Shown here piece by piece: positions 23,037-30,705 of a DNA stretch of 41,320 nucleotides. The notes beneath the pieces were generated by a model. It saw nothing but the letters and a program-made list of their open reading frames with translations, ran no database searches and was not told the origin of the DNA. Position 1 is the stretch's first letter. Every line of letters starts with the position of its first letter. This DNA comes from Angelakisella sp. (lineage in GTDB: Bacteria; Bacillota; Clostridia; Oscillospirales; Ruminococcaceae). The stretch spans positions 1-41,320 of the forward strand of contig JAHHTQ010000016.1 of NCBI GenBank assembly GCA_020024555.1. The letters are read 5' to 3'. A program made the translations under genes and the position numbers.

Positions 23037-24002
23037 TTAACGGCTACCTTTATCGTAAGGAACACCTTCGGCGCGTGGCGCTTGTGACGATTTTGAGAAG
23101 AAAGCAAGGATTATCATTGTTGCTATATATGGTATCATTTTGTAAACGCCGTTTGGTATAGGCAAATCTTGAAGCACAGGAATACCTGAATATGAACTTG
23201 CTATTGTTTGCATTATACCGAAGAAAAATGCGGCTTTGATAATACCTGCGGAACGCCATTGACCAAAAATCAGAACAGCAAGGGCAAGGAAACCGTAACC
23301 TGATACTGTACCGTTAAAGTTTACTGATGTTGGTACAACGAATACCAAACCACCGATACCTGCAAGCACACCTGATATAAACACACCGCTGTATCTTATC
23401 TTGTAAACATTTACGCCAACGGCATCGGCTGCCTGTGGGTGCTCGCCACAGGCACGCAAACGTAGTCCGAAACGTGTCTTTGAAATTACAAATGCGCCTA
23501 TAATAAATATAATAATGCCTAAATATGTTGTAATATATGTGTTTTTGAAGAATAAATCACCGATTACAGGGATACTGCCCAAAACAGGCACGCTGTCGAT
23601 ATGGAAAGTGTCTGTAAACTGTACTTGTTGTGAATGGTTTGGCGTAAGCATTCTTGCAATATATATTGCGAACGGAGCGGCGAACATATTAAGTGCCGTA
23701 CCGCTTATTGTTTGGTCAGCTCTCAGTTTTATTGCCGCAAATGCGTGTAGCAATGAGAATATACCACCGCTAAGTCCCGCAATAAGTATAGCTACCAATA
23801 ACAAAAGTTGTCCGTCCATAATGCCGTTTGTCTGCATAATGTTTATAAACATTATGCTTGTAAAAGCGCCCATAACCATTATACCTTCAAGAGCGATATT
23901 GATAATACCGCTTCTTTCAGAATACATAGCGCCTATTGCAACTATCAAAAGAGGAATGGCGCAAAACATTGTTTGTTGAACCAGAAAATATAAAGTACTC
24001 AT
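23037..24002 (-). CDS. nucleoside ABC transporter permease (second)
   Basis: The protein of 321 residues has 8-10 membrane segments and the branched-chain/sugar-type permease signature MYSERSGIINIALEGIMVMG near the N terminus. GLRLRACGEHPQAADAVGVN, a cytoplasmic coupling region, is typical of NupQ/YufQ-like subunits. With the preceding permease and ATPase it forms a BMP-dependent nucleoside importer. Its ATG overlaps the stop codon of the first permease by ATGA, implying coupled translation. Confidence 0.92.
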   Translation of the reverse strand: MSTLYFLVQQTMFCAIPLLIVAIGAMYSERSGIINIALEGIMVMGAFTSIMFINIMQTNGIMDGQLLLLVAILIAGLSGGIFSLLHAFAAIKLRADQTISGTALNMFAAPFAIYIARMLTPNHSQQVQFTDTFHIDSVPVLGSIPVIGDLFFKNTYITTYLGIIIFIIGAFVISKTRFGLRLRACGEHPQAADAVGVNVYKIRYSGVFISGVLAGIGGLVFVVPTSVNFNGTVSGYGFLALAVLIFGQWRSAGIIKAAFFFGIMQTIASSYSGIPVLQDLPIPNGVYKMIPYIATMIILAFFSKSSQAPRAEGVPYDKGSR

Positions 24003-25126
24003 TTTGCTCCCTCCCCATTAGTTTTTGTTGATACTGATTGTTGTTGTTCCATTTTTGCCGCTTTTCTCTTTTGCATATTTGTCAAAAGTCCTTTAACAAG
24101 TAGGGCAAAAGCGCCGAAGTAGATGATTGATGCGATAATCATTTGTATTACTTCCGGAACAAATCCGAATAATTGTAGGTATAGGCCACCGTTTGTGATG
24201 TGAGCTATAAAGATACCCGCAAAGAAAATACCTATTGGGTTTGATACGCCAAGAAGCGCAACGGAGATACCGTCAAAGCCTTGTTGGGCGATAACGTCAA
24301 GTACCTGCATATATCTGCCTGTACCAGATAGATAGTATAGCGCGCCACCGATACCTGCAAGACCGCCTGCAATTACCATTGACAAAATTATACTTCTGTT
24401 TTCGTTGATACCTGCGTATTTACTTGCGTTTTTATTCATACCGCAAGCTTTAAGTTCATAACCAAATGTGGTTTTTTCTATTATGATATACATAATTATT
24501 ACAAATATAAGGGCAATAAGTATACCTGAGTTTATATTTGCGCCGGGGAAAAGTTTATCAAGTCCCATTTTTGGCAAGTTTGCTGTCTGCGCAACAGGTT
24601 TTGATTGGTTACGTAGTGAATCGTAAACACCCGCGCTTTTAATAAGCATATTTACAAGGTGCATACCTATGTAGTTCATAAGTATAGAAGAAATAACCTC
24701 GTTTACGTTTGCCACAGCTTTTAAAAATCCGGGTACAAGTCCCCATAGCGCGCCGGCAAGACATGCGAATATTATAGCTACCAAACAGTGCAAACCAAAT
24801 GGTAAAAATGTCCATTTAACACCGATATATACAGCAACAAATGCGCCTACTGTGAATTGTCCCGCTGCGCCGATATTGAATAGACCTGTTTTGAAGGCAA
24901 AGCCAACAGAAAGACCTGTCATAATAATAGGCGTAGCATAGTTTAGAATTAAACCGATATTGTTTATACCGTAATTTATACCACCGCCAAGTATTGCCAT
25001 AAAACCGCTGAAAGCTTCTTTTGGATTGGTAACAAGAAGTACTATAAGACCAAATAAAAGACCTCCGACAATAGCAAGAACTGATGATAATATATTACCC
25101 AGAGCTTTATTTTGTTTATTTTTCAT
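23999..25126 (-). CDS. nucleoside ABC transporter permease (first)
   Basis: The protein of 375 residues has about 8-10 membrane segments. GFAFKTGLFNIGAAGQFTVG is the sugar/nucleoside permease signature and FGYELKACGMNKNASKYAG is the coupling region, as in NupP/YufP. It carries a longer C-terminal cytoplasmic tail rich in Lys and Gln. Its start overlaps the end of the ATPase gene by 11 nt and its end overlaps the second permease by 4 nt, so the three transporter genes form a translationally coupled block. Confidence 0.92.
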   Translation of the reverse strand: MKNKQNKALGNILSSVLAIVGGLLFGLIVLLVTNPKEAFSGFMAILGGGINYGINNIGLILNYATPIIMTGLSVGFAFKTGLFNIGAAGQFTVGAFVAVYIGVKWTFLPFGLHCLVAIIFACLAGALWGLVPGFLKAVANVNEVISSILMNYIGMHLVNMLIKSAGVYDSLRNQSKPVAQTANLPKMGLDKLFPGANINSGILIALIFVIIMYIIIEKTTFGYELKACGMNKNASKYAGINENRSIILSMVIAGGLAGIGGALYYLSGTGRYMQVLDVIAQQGFDGISVALLGVSNPIGIFFAGIFIAHITNGGLYLQLFGFVPEVIQMIIASIIYFGAFALLVKGLLTNMQKRKAAKMEQQQSVSTKTNGEGAK

Positions 25127-26648
25127 CTGTTACACTCCTCTTTGTTCCGGCCATATATAGACCTAATTCTTGAACTGTGATATCTTTTGGATTTACGTCG
25201 GCAACTATTTCACCTTCGTACATAACAAGTATTCTGTCGCTTACGTTCATTACTTCGTCAAGTTCCAATGATACCAAAAGTACTGCCTTACCGGCGTCTC
25301 TTTGTGCAACAAGTTGTTTGTGGATATATTCAATAGCGCCAACGTCAAGACCACGTACTGGTTGAACGGCTATTACAAGTTCAGGATTGCGGTCGAGTTC
25401 ACGCGCGATAATAGCTTTTTGTTGGTTACCGCCGGACATACCCCGCGCGATACTTGTCTCACCCTGACTGCTACGGATATCAAATTGTTTTATAAGCTTT
25501 TGAGCATATTTTTTTACTGCATCAAATTTTATAAATCCGTTTTTTTGGAATTCATCTTTGTAGTATGTTTGCAAAACCAAGTTTTCCTGCAAAGTATAAT
25601 CAAGTACAAGTCCGTGTTTGTGTCTGTCTTCGGGGATATGCGCCATACCGTCAAGGCAACGTTTACGGATACTCTCTTTTGTTATATCTTTGCCGTTTAG
25701 TATAACCTGTCCCGATGTTACGTGTTCAAGTCCTGTTATACCGTATACAAGCTCGGATTGACCGTTACCGTCAATACCTGCTATACAAACAATTTCACCT
25801 TTTCTTACTTTGAAAGAAACGTCATTTACTACGTTTTTGCCTGTGTGTTTGGATTTCATTGTAAAGTTTTTAAGTTCAAGGGCAACATCACCAAGTTTTT
25901 GTTCGCCTTTTTCAACAATAAAGTTTACTTTTCTGCCAACCATCATTTCAGACATTTCTTCTTTTGAAGTGGTTGCAACGTCAACCGTACCTATGTATTT
26001 ACCTTTACGAAGTACGGAACATCTGTCTGCAACTGCTTTGATTTCGTTTAGTTTGTGTGTAATAAAGATAATAGATTTGCCCTCTGATACCAAAAGTTTC
26101 ATTATCTTCATAAGTTCGTCTATTTCTTGTGGAGTCAAAACGGCTGTCGGTTCGTCAAATATAAGTATGTCGTTGTCACAGTAAAGCATTTTTAATATTT
26201 CTACTCTCTGCTGCATACCAACTGTTATATCTGATATATATGAGTCAGGTTCTATTTTAAATTTGTACTTGTCACTCAGCTCCATAATTTTTTTACGGGC
26301 ATCGTCCATTTTCAGTACGCCGTTTTTTACTGTCTCACGGCCAAGCACGATACTTTCGAGAACAGTAAAGTTATGTACAAGTTTAAAGTGTTGGTGAACC
26401 ATTCCTATACCAAGTTCATTGGCATCGTTTGGGTTATTGATTTTTACTTCTTTTCCTTTTATGGAAATAGTGCCTTCTTCCGGTTGATAAAGTCCAAACA
26501 AAACACTCATAAGGGTAGATTTACCTGCGCCGTTTTCACCCAAAAGCGCGTGTATTTCCCCTTTTCTTAGTTGCAGTGTAATATTATCGTTTGCTTTGAA
26601 ATCACCGAATTTTTTGGTGATATTTTTCATTTCTATAATATACTCCAC
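25116..26648 (-). CDS. nucleoside ABC transporter ATP-binding protein (tandem domains)
   Basis: The protein of 510 residues contains two ABC domains, as in RbsA/NupO. The first half has Walker A GENGAGKST (near 39-47), signature-like VGMQQRVEIL and Walker B ILIFDEPT. The second half has a degenerate Walker A (GIDGNGQSE) but a good signature MSGGNQQK, followed by VIAVQPVRGLDVG. One functional and one degenerate site is normal in this subfamily. It energises nucleoside import. It lies 125 bp after cdd, a gap holding a 16-bp perfect dyad. Confidence 0.94.
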   Translation of the reverse strand: MEYIIEMKNITKKFGDFKANDNITLQLRKGEIHALLGENGAGKSTLMSVLFGLYQPEEGTISIKGKEVKINNPNDANELGIGMVHQHFKLVHNFTVLESIVLGRETVKNGVLKMDDARKKIMELSDKYKFKIEPDSYISDITVGMQQRVEILKMLYCDNDILIFDEPTAVLTPQEIDELMKIMKLLVSEGKSIIFITHKLNEIKAVADRCSVLRKGKYIGTVDVATTSKEEMSEMMVGRKVNFIVEKGEQKLGDVALELKNFTMKSKHTGKNVVNDVSFKVRKGEIVCIAGIDGNGQSELVYGITGLEHVTSGQVILNGKDITKESIRKRCLDGMAHIPEDRHKHGLVLDYTLQENLVLQTYYKDEFQKNGFIKFDAVKKYAQKLIKQFDIRSSQGETSIARGMSGGNQQKAIIARELDRNPELVIAVQPVRGLDVGAIEYIHKQLVAQRDAGKAVLLVSLELDEVMNVSDRILVMYEGEIVADVNPKDITVQELGLYMAGTKRSVTDEK

Positions 26649-26724
26649 AAAACAACCTCCTTATTTATTAAATCTAATATCAGTGCGCAAATCTATTATA
26701 CAACAAAAATAGCGTTTAGAACAG

Positions 26725-26766
26725 ATATTGTATAGATAACTTTTATTTTGGTTATCTATACAATAT
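26725..26766. promoter_or_regulatory. 16-bp perfect dyad between cdd and the ABC ATPase gene
   Basis: Arms 26725-26740 and 26751-26766 are exact reverse complements (ATATTGTATAGATAAC on the left) around a 10-base spacer. No minus-strand T tract follows, so it is not a terminator of cdd. The half-site ATAGATAAC also occurs as a dyad upstream of deoD (28040-28065), which suggests a shared recognition function. Confidence 0.55.
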
Positions 26767-26773
26767 ATTTTTT

Positions 26774-27205
26774 TTAGCTCAATTCTTTTGGTGTAAAAGT
26801 AAGCGGTAAAATTTCTCCAAGTGAAAAAACCTTGTAGTCATCGGTAGAATTGGCAAGAATGATTTTAAATTCATTTACATCACAAAACTCTGCCATTACC
26901 TGTCTGCATACTCCGCAAGGAACGCAATAATCGTTTTTTTCTCTCTGTCGTCCTCTTTGGTTTCCTACGATAGCTATTGCCGTAAAATCTTTTACACCTT
27001 CGGAAACAGCTTTGAAAAATGCTGTTCTTTCAGCGCAGTTTGTAGGACTGAAAGATGCGTTTTCTATATTGCAACCTGTGTAAATATTGCCGTTTTTTGC
27101 AAGAAGCGCAGCGCCCACGCAAAAATTTGAATATGGACTGTATGAAAACTTTTGCGCCTCAAAAGCTTTATTTATAAGCTCTGTTTCAAGCTCTTTTTCG
27201 TTCAT
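26774..27205 (-). CDS. cdd: cytidine deaminase
   Basis: The protein of 143 residues is a homotetrameric-type cytidine deaminase. Zinc and catalytic residues are intact: C57 and E59 in NCAERTA, and C97 and C100 in VPCGVCRQ. It converts cytidine and deoxycytidine to uridine and deoxyuridine, feeding the pyrimidine-nucleoside phosphorylase encoded in the same operon. It follows deoD by 33 bp. The C-terminal extension after the core is short and ordinary. Confidence 0.95.
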   Translation of the reverse strand: MNEKELETELINKAFEAQKFSYSPYSNFCVGAALLAKNGNIYTGCNIENASFSPTNCAERTAFFKAVSEGVKDFTAIAIVGNQRGRQREKNDYCVPCGVCRQVMAEFCDVNEFKIILANSTDDYKVFSLGEILPLTFTPKELS

Positions 27206-27238
27206 TGTTTCACCTGCTTTTTTTAAAAAAAGTTTTGC

Positions 27239-27961
27239 TTAGTCAGCCATTTCAACCGCTATGTCAAGAGCAAGTTCCATCATTTTGTGGAAGCTTGTCT
27301 GTCTTTCTTCGGCTGTTGTTGCTTCGCCTGTAACTATATTATCGGAAATTGTGCAAATTGCAAGGGCATTTTTGCCTGAGCGGGCTGCATTCATATATAG
27401 CGCCGCCGCTTCCATTTCTACTGCAAGCACACCCATTTTTCCCCATTTTGTAGTGCCCATACTGTCATCGTAGAATGTATCAGATGAAAGGATATTGCCT
27501 ACTCTGTAATTGACATCACCCATTCTCTCCGCAATTTCAACAGCTTTGCGAAGTAGTTTGTATGACGCTATTGGCGCGTATGTTCCCGGTAGTTCGTATT
27601 GTGACGCAAAGTTACTGTTTGTACACGCGCCCATTCCTATAACCACATCACGTATTTTTAAATCTTCAACAATAGCGCCTGCTGTGCCTATTCTGATGAT
27701 ATTGTCAACATCATATCCGTTAAACAGTTCGTAAGAATAAATACCTATTGAAGGCATACCCATACCACTTGCCATTACTGAAACTTTTTTGCCTTTGTAA
27801 GTACCTGTAAAGCCGTTGATACCTCTTACAGAGTTTACAAGCACAGGATTTTCAAGGTATGTTTCTGCAATAAATTTTGCGCGAAGCGGATCACCGGGCA
27901 TAAGCACTGTTTTTGCAAAATCGCCTTTTTGCGCTGTTATATGTGGTGTTGGTGTATTCAT
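27239..27961 (-). CDS. deoD: purine-nucleoside phosphorylase, DeoD type
   Basis: The protein of 240 residues is a hexameric-type PNP. PGDPLRAKFIAE (22-33) forms the phosphate site, RIGTAGA (90-96) follows, VEMEAAALY (181-189) binds ribose and D207 in TISDNIVTGE is the catalytic acid. It phosphorolyses purine (deoxy)nucleosides to base and (deoxy)ribose-1-phosphate. It is the first gene of the eight-gene operon. AAAGGAG lies 9-10 nt before the ATG. The control region upstream, shared with the divergent deoR gene, carries several dyads, but no convincing sigma-A promoter could be placed for this strand. Confidence 0.96.
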   Translation of the reverse strand: MNTPTPHITAQKGDFAKTVLMPGDPLRAKFIAETYLENPVLVNSVRGINGFTGTYKGKKVSVMASGMGMPSIGIYSYELFNGYDVDNIIRIGTAGAIVEDLKIRDVVIGMGACTNSNFASQYELPGTYAPIASYKLLRKAVEIAERMGDVNYRVGNILSSDTFYDDSMGTTKWGKMGVLAVEMEAAALYMNAARSGKNALAICTISDNIVTGEATTAEERQTSFHKMMELALDIAVEMAD

Positions 27962-28039
27962 ATTTTATTTCTCCTTTTTTATAAAAATATTGTTCATATT
28001 AGATGTCTTATTCTAATAAAAGTATTAAATAATCAATAC

Positions 28040-28065
28040 ATAGATAACAAGTTGTTGTTATCTAT
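28040..28065. promoter_or_regulatory. 11-bp perfect dyad upstream of deoD
   Basis: ATAGATAACAA and TTGTTATCTAT flank GTTG. It lies about 80-105 bp upstream of the deoD ATG. The half-site ATAGATAAC is shared with the dyad at 26725-26766. A further small dyad TATATGTT-ACA-AACATATA follows at 28063-28081. Confidence 0.5.
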
Positions 28066-28092
28066 ATGTTACAAACATATATTATCACCTAA

Positions 28093-28131
28093 ATGTTGTT
28101 ACGTCAACATAAAATGTTACTTATCAAACAT
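28093..28131. promoter_or_regulatory. pair of operator-like dyads ATGTT-N8-AACAT
   Basis: Two 18-bp sites of the form ATGTT-N8-AACAT occupy 28093-28110 and 28114-28131. Their start-to-start distance of 21 bp is two helical turns, which favours cooperative binding on one DNA face. A third identical arrangement lies at 28217. They are the best candidates for operators of the adjacent DeoR-family regulator. Confidence 0.6.
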
Positions 28132-28196
28132 TTTTGTAAATATCATTAAATAACAACTCTTTGCTTTGTTAAAAATCACTGTTTTTATTTTTTTAC

Positions 28197-28226
28197 TTTA
28201 CTTTTATAATATTAAAATGTTATACT
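28197..28226 (+). promoter_or_regulatory. sigma-A promoter of the DeoR-family regulator gene
   Basis: TTTACT (28197-28202), an 18-bp spacer and TATACT (28221-28226) precede the gene. The start of transcription near 28233 gives a leader of about 155 nt with no evident gene or strong structure. Confidence 0.55.
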
Positions 28227-28234
28227 ATGAACAT
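28217..28234. promoter_or_regulatory. operator-like dyad ATGTT-N8-AACAT over the deoR -10
   Basis: The third copy of the dyad encloses the predicted -10 TATACT, the position expected for autorepression. A weaker copy with AACTT as its second half lies at 28279-28296. Confidence 0.6.
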
Positions 28235-28387
28235 ATTAACAATTAGTTATCAAAATAAATGTTAAAAAATACTAAATTATGTTTATTATATAACTTTTTT
28301 TGCTATTAATGAAAAATTATGTTATTTTGCAAATGTCCTATTTACATAAATATAACAATTACATAAAAGTAAAGGTGATGTTTTATA

Positions 28388-29167
28388 ATGAGTAAAAAAG
28401 AAAGCCGACTTGAAGAAATTATTTCATATTTAAAACAAAATAACGGCGCGTCTGTAAAAGATTTGGCACAAATGTTAAACGTATCTGAAATGACAATAAG
28501 ACGGGATTTAAAAATTTTAAACAGTAGCGGTATAGTAAATAATGTGTATGGCAGTACAATATATAACCCCAATAATATAAGCGACAATATATCGGATTAC
28601 TACAATCTTGATGTGGCGGTTGACAATCACAGGGAAGCTAAAGAAAGGATAGGCAAGTTTGCGGCATCTCTGATAAATGCCGATGAGACAATAATAATAG
28701 ATGCAGGTTCAACAACCGAATGTCTTGCGAAATACATAAATCCGTCGATTAAAATAAAAGCTCTCTGTGTTACGAATAATGTGCTTAATATATTAATTCA
28801 AAAGAAAAACGTATCAATAATATTTTCGGGTGGGTATTATCACACCAATTCGCAAATGTTTGAATGCGCGGAGAGTATAACGCTTATAAATAAAATCCGC
28901 GCAAATAAAGTTTTTATATCGGCGGCAGGTGTTCACGAAAAACTTGGTATTACAGGCTCGAATGACTATGAAATAAATACCAAAAAGGCGTGCATAGCGT
29001 CAGGCGCCGAGAGAATTTTGCTTGTGGACAGCAGTAAGTTTTCGTCTGTTAAATCCGCATATTTTGCAAATTTAAACGATTTTGATACAATAATTACAGA
29101 TACAAATATTTCACCATATTGGGAAGATATTATTCATTCAATGGGAATAACATTACATAAGGTATAA
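28388..29167 (+). CDS. DeoR/GlpR family transcriptional regulator
   Basis: The protein of 259 residues has an N-terminal winged helix-turn-helix (about 1-58, with VKDLAQMLNVSEMTIRRDL) and a C-terminal sugar-phosphate sensing domain (IIIDAGSTTECLAKYI and later VFISAAGVHEKLGITGS). Regulators of this family are repressors released by phosphorylated sugars; deoxyribose-5-phosphate or ribose-5-phosphate is the natural guess here because the divergent operon degrades nucleosides. AAAGGTGAT precedes the ATG. It is not of the SorC type to which Bacillus subtilis DeoR belongs. Three ATGTT-N8-AACAT sites lie between it and deoD. Confidence 0.9.
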   Translation: MSKKESRLEEIISYLKQNNGASVKDLAQMLNVSEMTIRRDLKILNSSGIVNNVYGSTIYNPNNISDNISDYYNLDVAVDNHREAKERIGKFAASLINADETIIIDAGSTTECLAKYINPSIKIKALCVTNNVLNILIQKKNVSIIFSGGYYHTNSQMFECAESITLINKIRANKVFISAAGVHEKLGITGSNDYEINTKKACIASGAERILLVDSSKFSSVKSAYFANLNDFDTIITDTNISPYWEDIIHSMGITLHKV

Positions 29168-29182
29168 AAAAATTTTAAAAGC

Positions 29183-29206
29183 GCAATAATTTGATGAGAT
29201 TATTGC
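29183..29206. other. short hairpin between the regulator and DUF4349 genes
   Basis: GCAATAAT (29183-29190) and ATTATTGC (29199-29206) form an 8-bp stem 15 bp after the regulator stop codon. No plus-strand T tract follows, so termination is doubtful. TTGATG (29191-29196) with TATATA (29213-29218) could be a promoter for the next gene. Confidence 0.35.
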
Positions 29207-29264
29207 ACTATATATATAAGTGACCATAAAAATATATTGTGAAGAGGAGTGTTATTAAACGAAT

Positions 29265-30218
29265 ATGAAAAAGATAATGTCTATGTTAATTACAGCTTGT
29301 ATGTTATTGACTTTTGTTGCCTGTGGCAGTTCCGCAAAAGATGTGTCTCAAAATGAGACCGTTGTACATGAATATTCTGTTGGTTCAAATGAAAACTATA
29401 ATTCCGAAAAGATTGAAGTAAATAGCGACAAATCCGGACAAGAAGCTACCAAAGACAGAAAAATCGTAAAGAACAGCGAAATAAGAGTTGAAACAAAAGA
29501 GTTTGACAAGACTGTTGAGTTTTTTGAAAAACGCGTATCGGAGTTGGGCGGATACATAGAAAATAAATACACTACCGGTAGCAGTATACAGAATAGGGAC
29601 AGATATTTTGAACGCAGAGGAGAGCTTACTGTCCGTATACCGGCAGATAAGAGCGAAGGTTTTATTGATGAAATAGGAAATTTATATAATATAACCTCTA
29701 ACCGTTCGCAGGTTGCGGATATAACAGATAATTATTATGATGTTGAAGCGCACCTTGAACAGATGAAGAAAAAGAGAGATAAGTATCAGGATTTGTTGGG
29801 TAAAGCCGAAACGTTGGAGGATATTTTGACAATCGAAGACGCTTTGAGCAAATGTCAATATGAAATAGATTCTTTGACAGGACAGCTTGAAAGAATGAAA
29901 AACAGGGTAAGCCTTGCAACAATCAATCTATATGTTAATGAAGTTATAGAGTATACGGAACTTAAAGAAGAACCGCAAACGTTTTTGGGAGAAATAGGAG
30001 AGGCGTTTAAAAACTCCGCAAGAAAGCTCAAAAATACTTTTATGGGTATAATTATATTTATAATAGAGTATTTGCCGACAATGATACTGTATTTTGGTAT
30101 GTGGGCGATTTTCGTACTTATTATCATTAAAATTGTGAAAAAAGTACAAAACAAAAAACAGAAAAAAATGCAAGCGCTTATGCAACAACGGGAAAACGAG
30201 ATAAAAAAAGAAAACTGA
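29265..30218 (+). CDS. DUF4349 domain lipoprotein
   Basis: The protein of 317 residues has a lipoprotein signal with lipobox FVAC (cysteine at about residue 20) and a polar linker to about 65. A DUF4349 domain spans about 65-245, with VKNSEIRVETKEFDKTVEFF and LTVRIPADK. Its helical hairpin around QMKKKRDKYQDLLGKAETLEDILTIEDAL is coiled-coil-like, and a C-terminal membrane segment (about 262-290) is followed by a very basic tail. The protein would thus be tethered at both ends. The function is unknown. The AGGAG motif stands 15 nt before the ATG, unusually far; an in-frame stop lies just upstream, so no earlier start is possible. Confidence 0.85.
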   Translation: MKKIMSMLITACMLLTFVACGSSAKDVSQNETVVHEYSVGSNENYNSEKIEVNSDKSGQEATKDRKIVKNSEIRVETKEFDKTVEFFEKRVSELGGYIENKYTTGSSIQNRDRYFERRGELTVRIPADKSEGFIDEIGNLYNITSNRSQVADITDNYYDVEAHLEQMKKKRDKYQDLLGKAETLEDILTIEDALSKCQYEIDSLTGQLERMKNRVSLATINLYVNEVIEYTELKEEPQTFLGEIGEAFKNSARKLKNTFMGIIIFIIEYLPTMILYFGMWAIFVLIIIKIVKKVQNKKQKKMQALMQQRENEIKKEN

Positions 30219-30230
30219 ATAATTATTAAC

Positions 30231-30278
30231 AAAAAAATGGCTACTGCGGAAACACTTAAAATTCGCAGTAGCTTTTTT
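30231..30278 (+). terminator. bidirectional terminator between DUF4349 gene and def
   Basis: GCTACTGCG (30240-30248) pairs with CGCAGTAGC (30264-30272), followed by TTTTTT. On the minus strand the opposite arm is followed by CATTTTTTT, so it can serve both converging genes. Confidence 0.9.
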
Positions 30279-30280
30279 CG

Positions 30281-30691
30281 TTATATAATAATACCGTTGC
30301 AGTGGTCTATTTCGTGTTGAATAATCTGCGCTGTAAAATCTTTGAATGTCTTTACTCGTTTTTGAAACTTCTCGTTTTCATACTCTACTTTTATTGTCCT
30401 GTATCTTTTTGTCGGACGTACACCTATAAGGGATAGGCAAGCTTCCTCTGTCTTAAATGGCTGACTGCATTTTAATATTTGCGGATTAAACATAACTATA
30501 TAATTATCGTTGTCATCAACTATTATTATGCGTTTAAGTTCGCCTATCATATTTGCGGCAAGTCCGACACAGTGGTTGGCATTTTCCGCAAGGGTATCAA
30601 ATAAATCTTGCGCAATGTTTAAATCGTTAATGGTGGCTGGCGCTGATTTCTGTGATAAAAAATTTTCATCTTTTACTATTTCTCTTACCAT
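30281..30691 (-). CDS. def: peptide deformylase, divergent short type
   Basis: The protein of 136 residues has the three deformylase motifs. Motif 1 reads GLAANMIG (43-50), with Met48 where most enzymes have Gln. Motif 2 reads EEACLS (82-87), with the metal ligand C85 and Ala in place of Gly. Motif 3 reads QHEIDH (125-130), with H126, E127 and H130 intact. The enzyme removes the formyl group from nascent N-terminal methionine. The metal site is complete, so it may be active; the AANMIG variant is, as I recall, found in a subclass of short Firmicutes deformylases. It is the last gene of cobD-cobQ-def, 14 bp after cobQ, without fmt or rRNA-methylase neighbours. Confidence 0.88.
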   Translation of the reverse strand: MVREIVKDENFLSQKSAPATINDLNIAQDLFDTLAENANHCVGLAANMIGELKRIIIVDDNDNYIVMFNPQILKCSQPFKTEEACLSLIGVRPTKRYRTIKVEYENEKFQKRVKTFKDFTAQIIQHEIDHCNGIII

Positions 30692-30705
30692 AAAAAATTC
30701 TCCTT

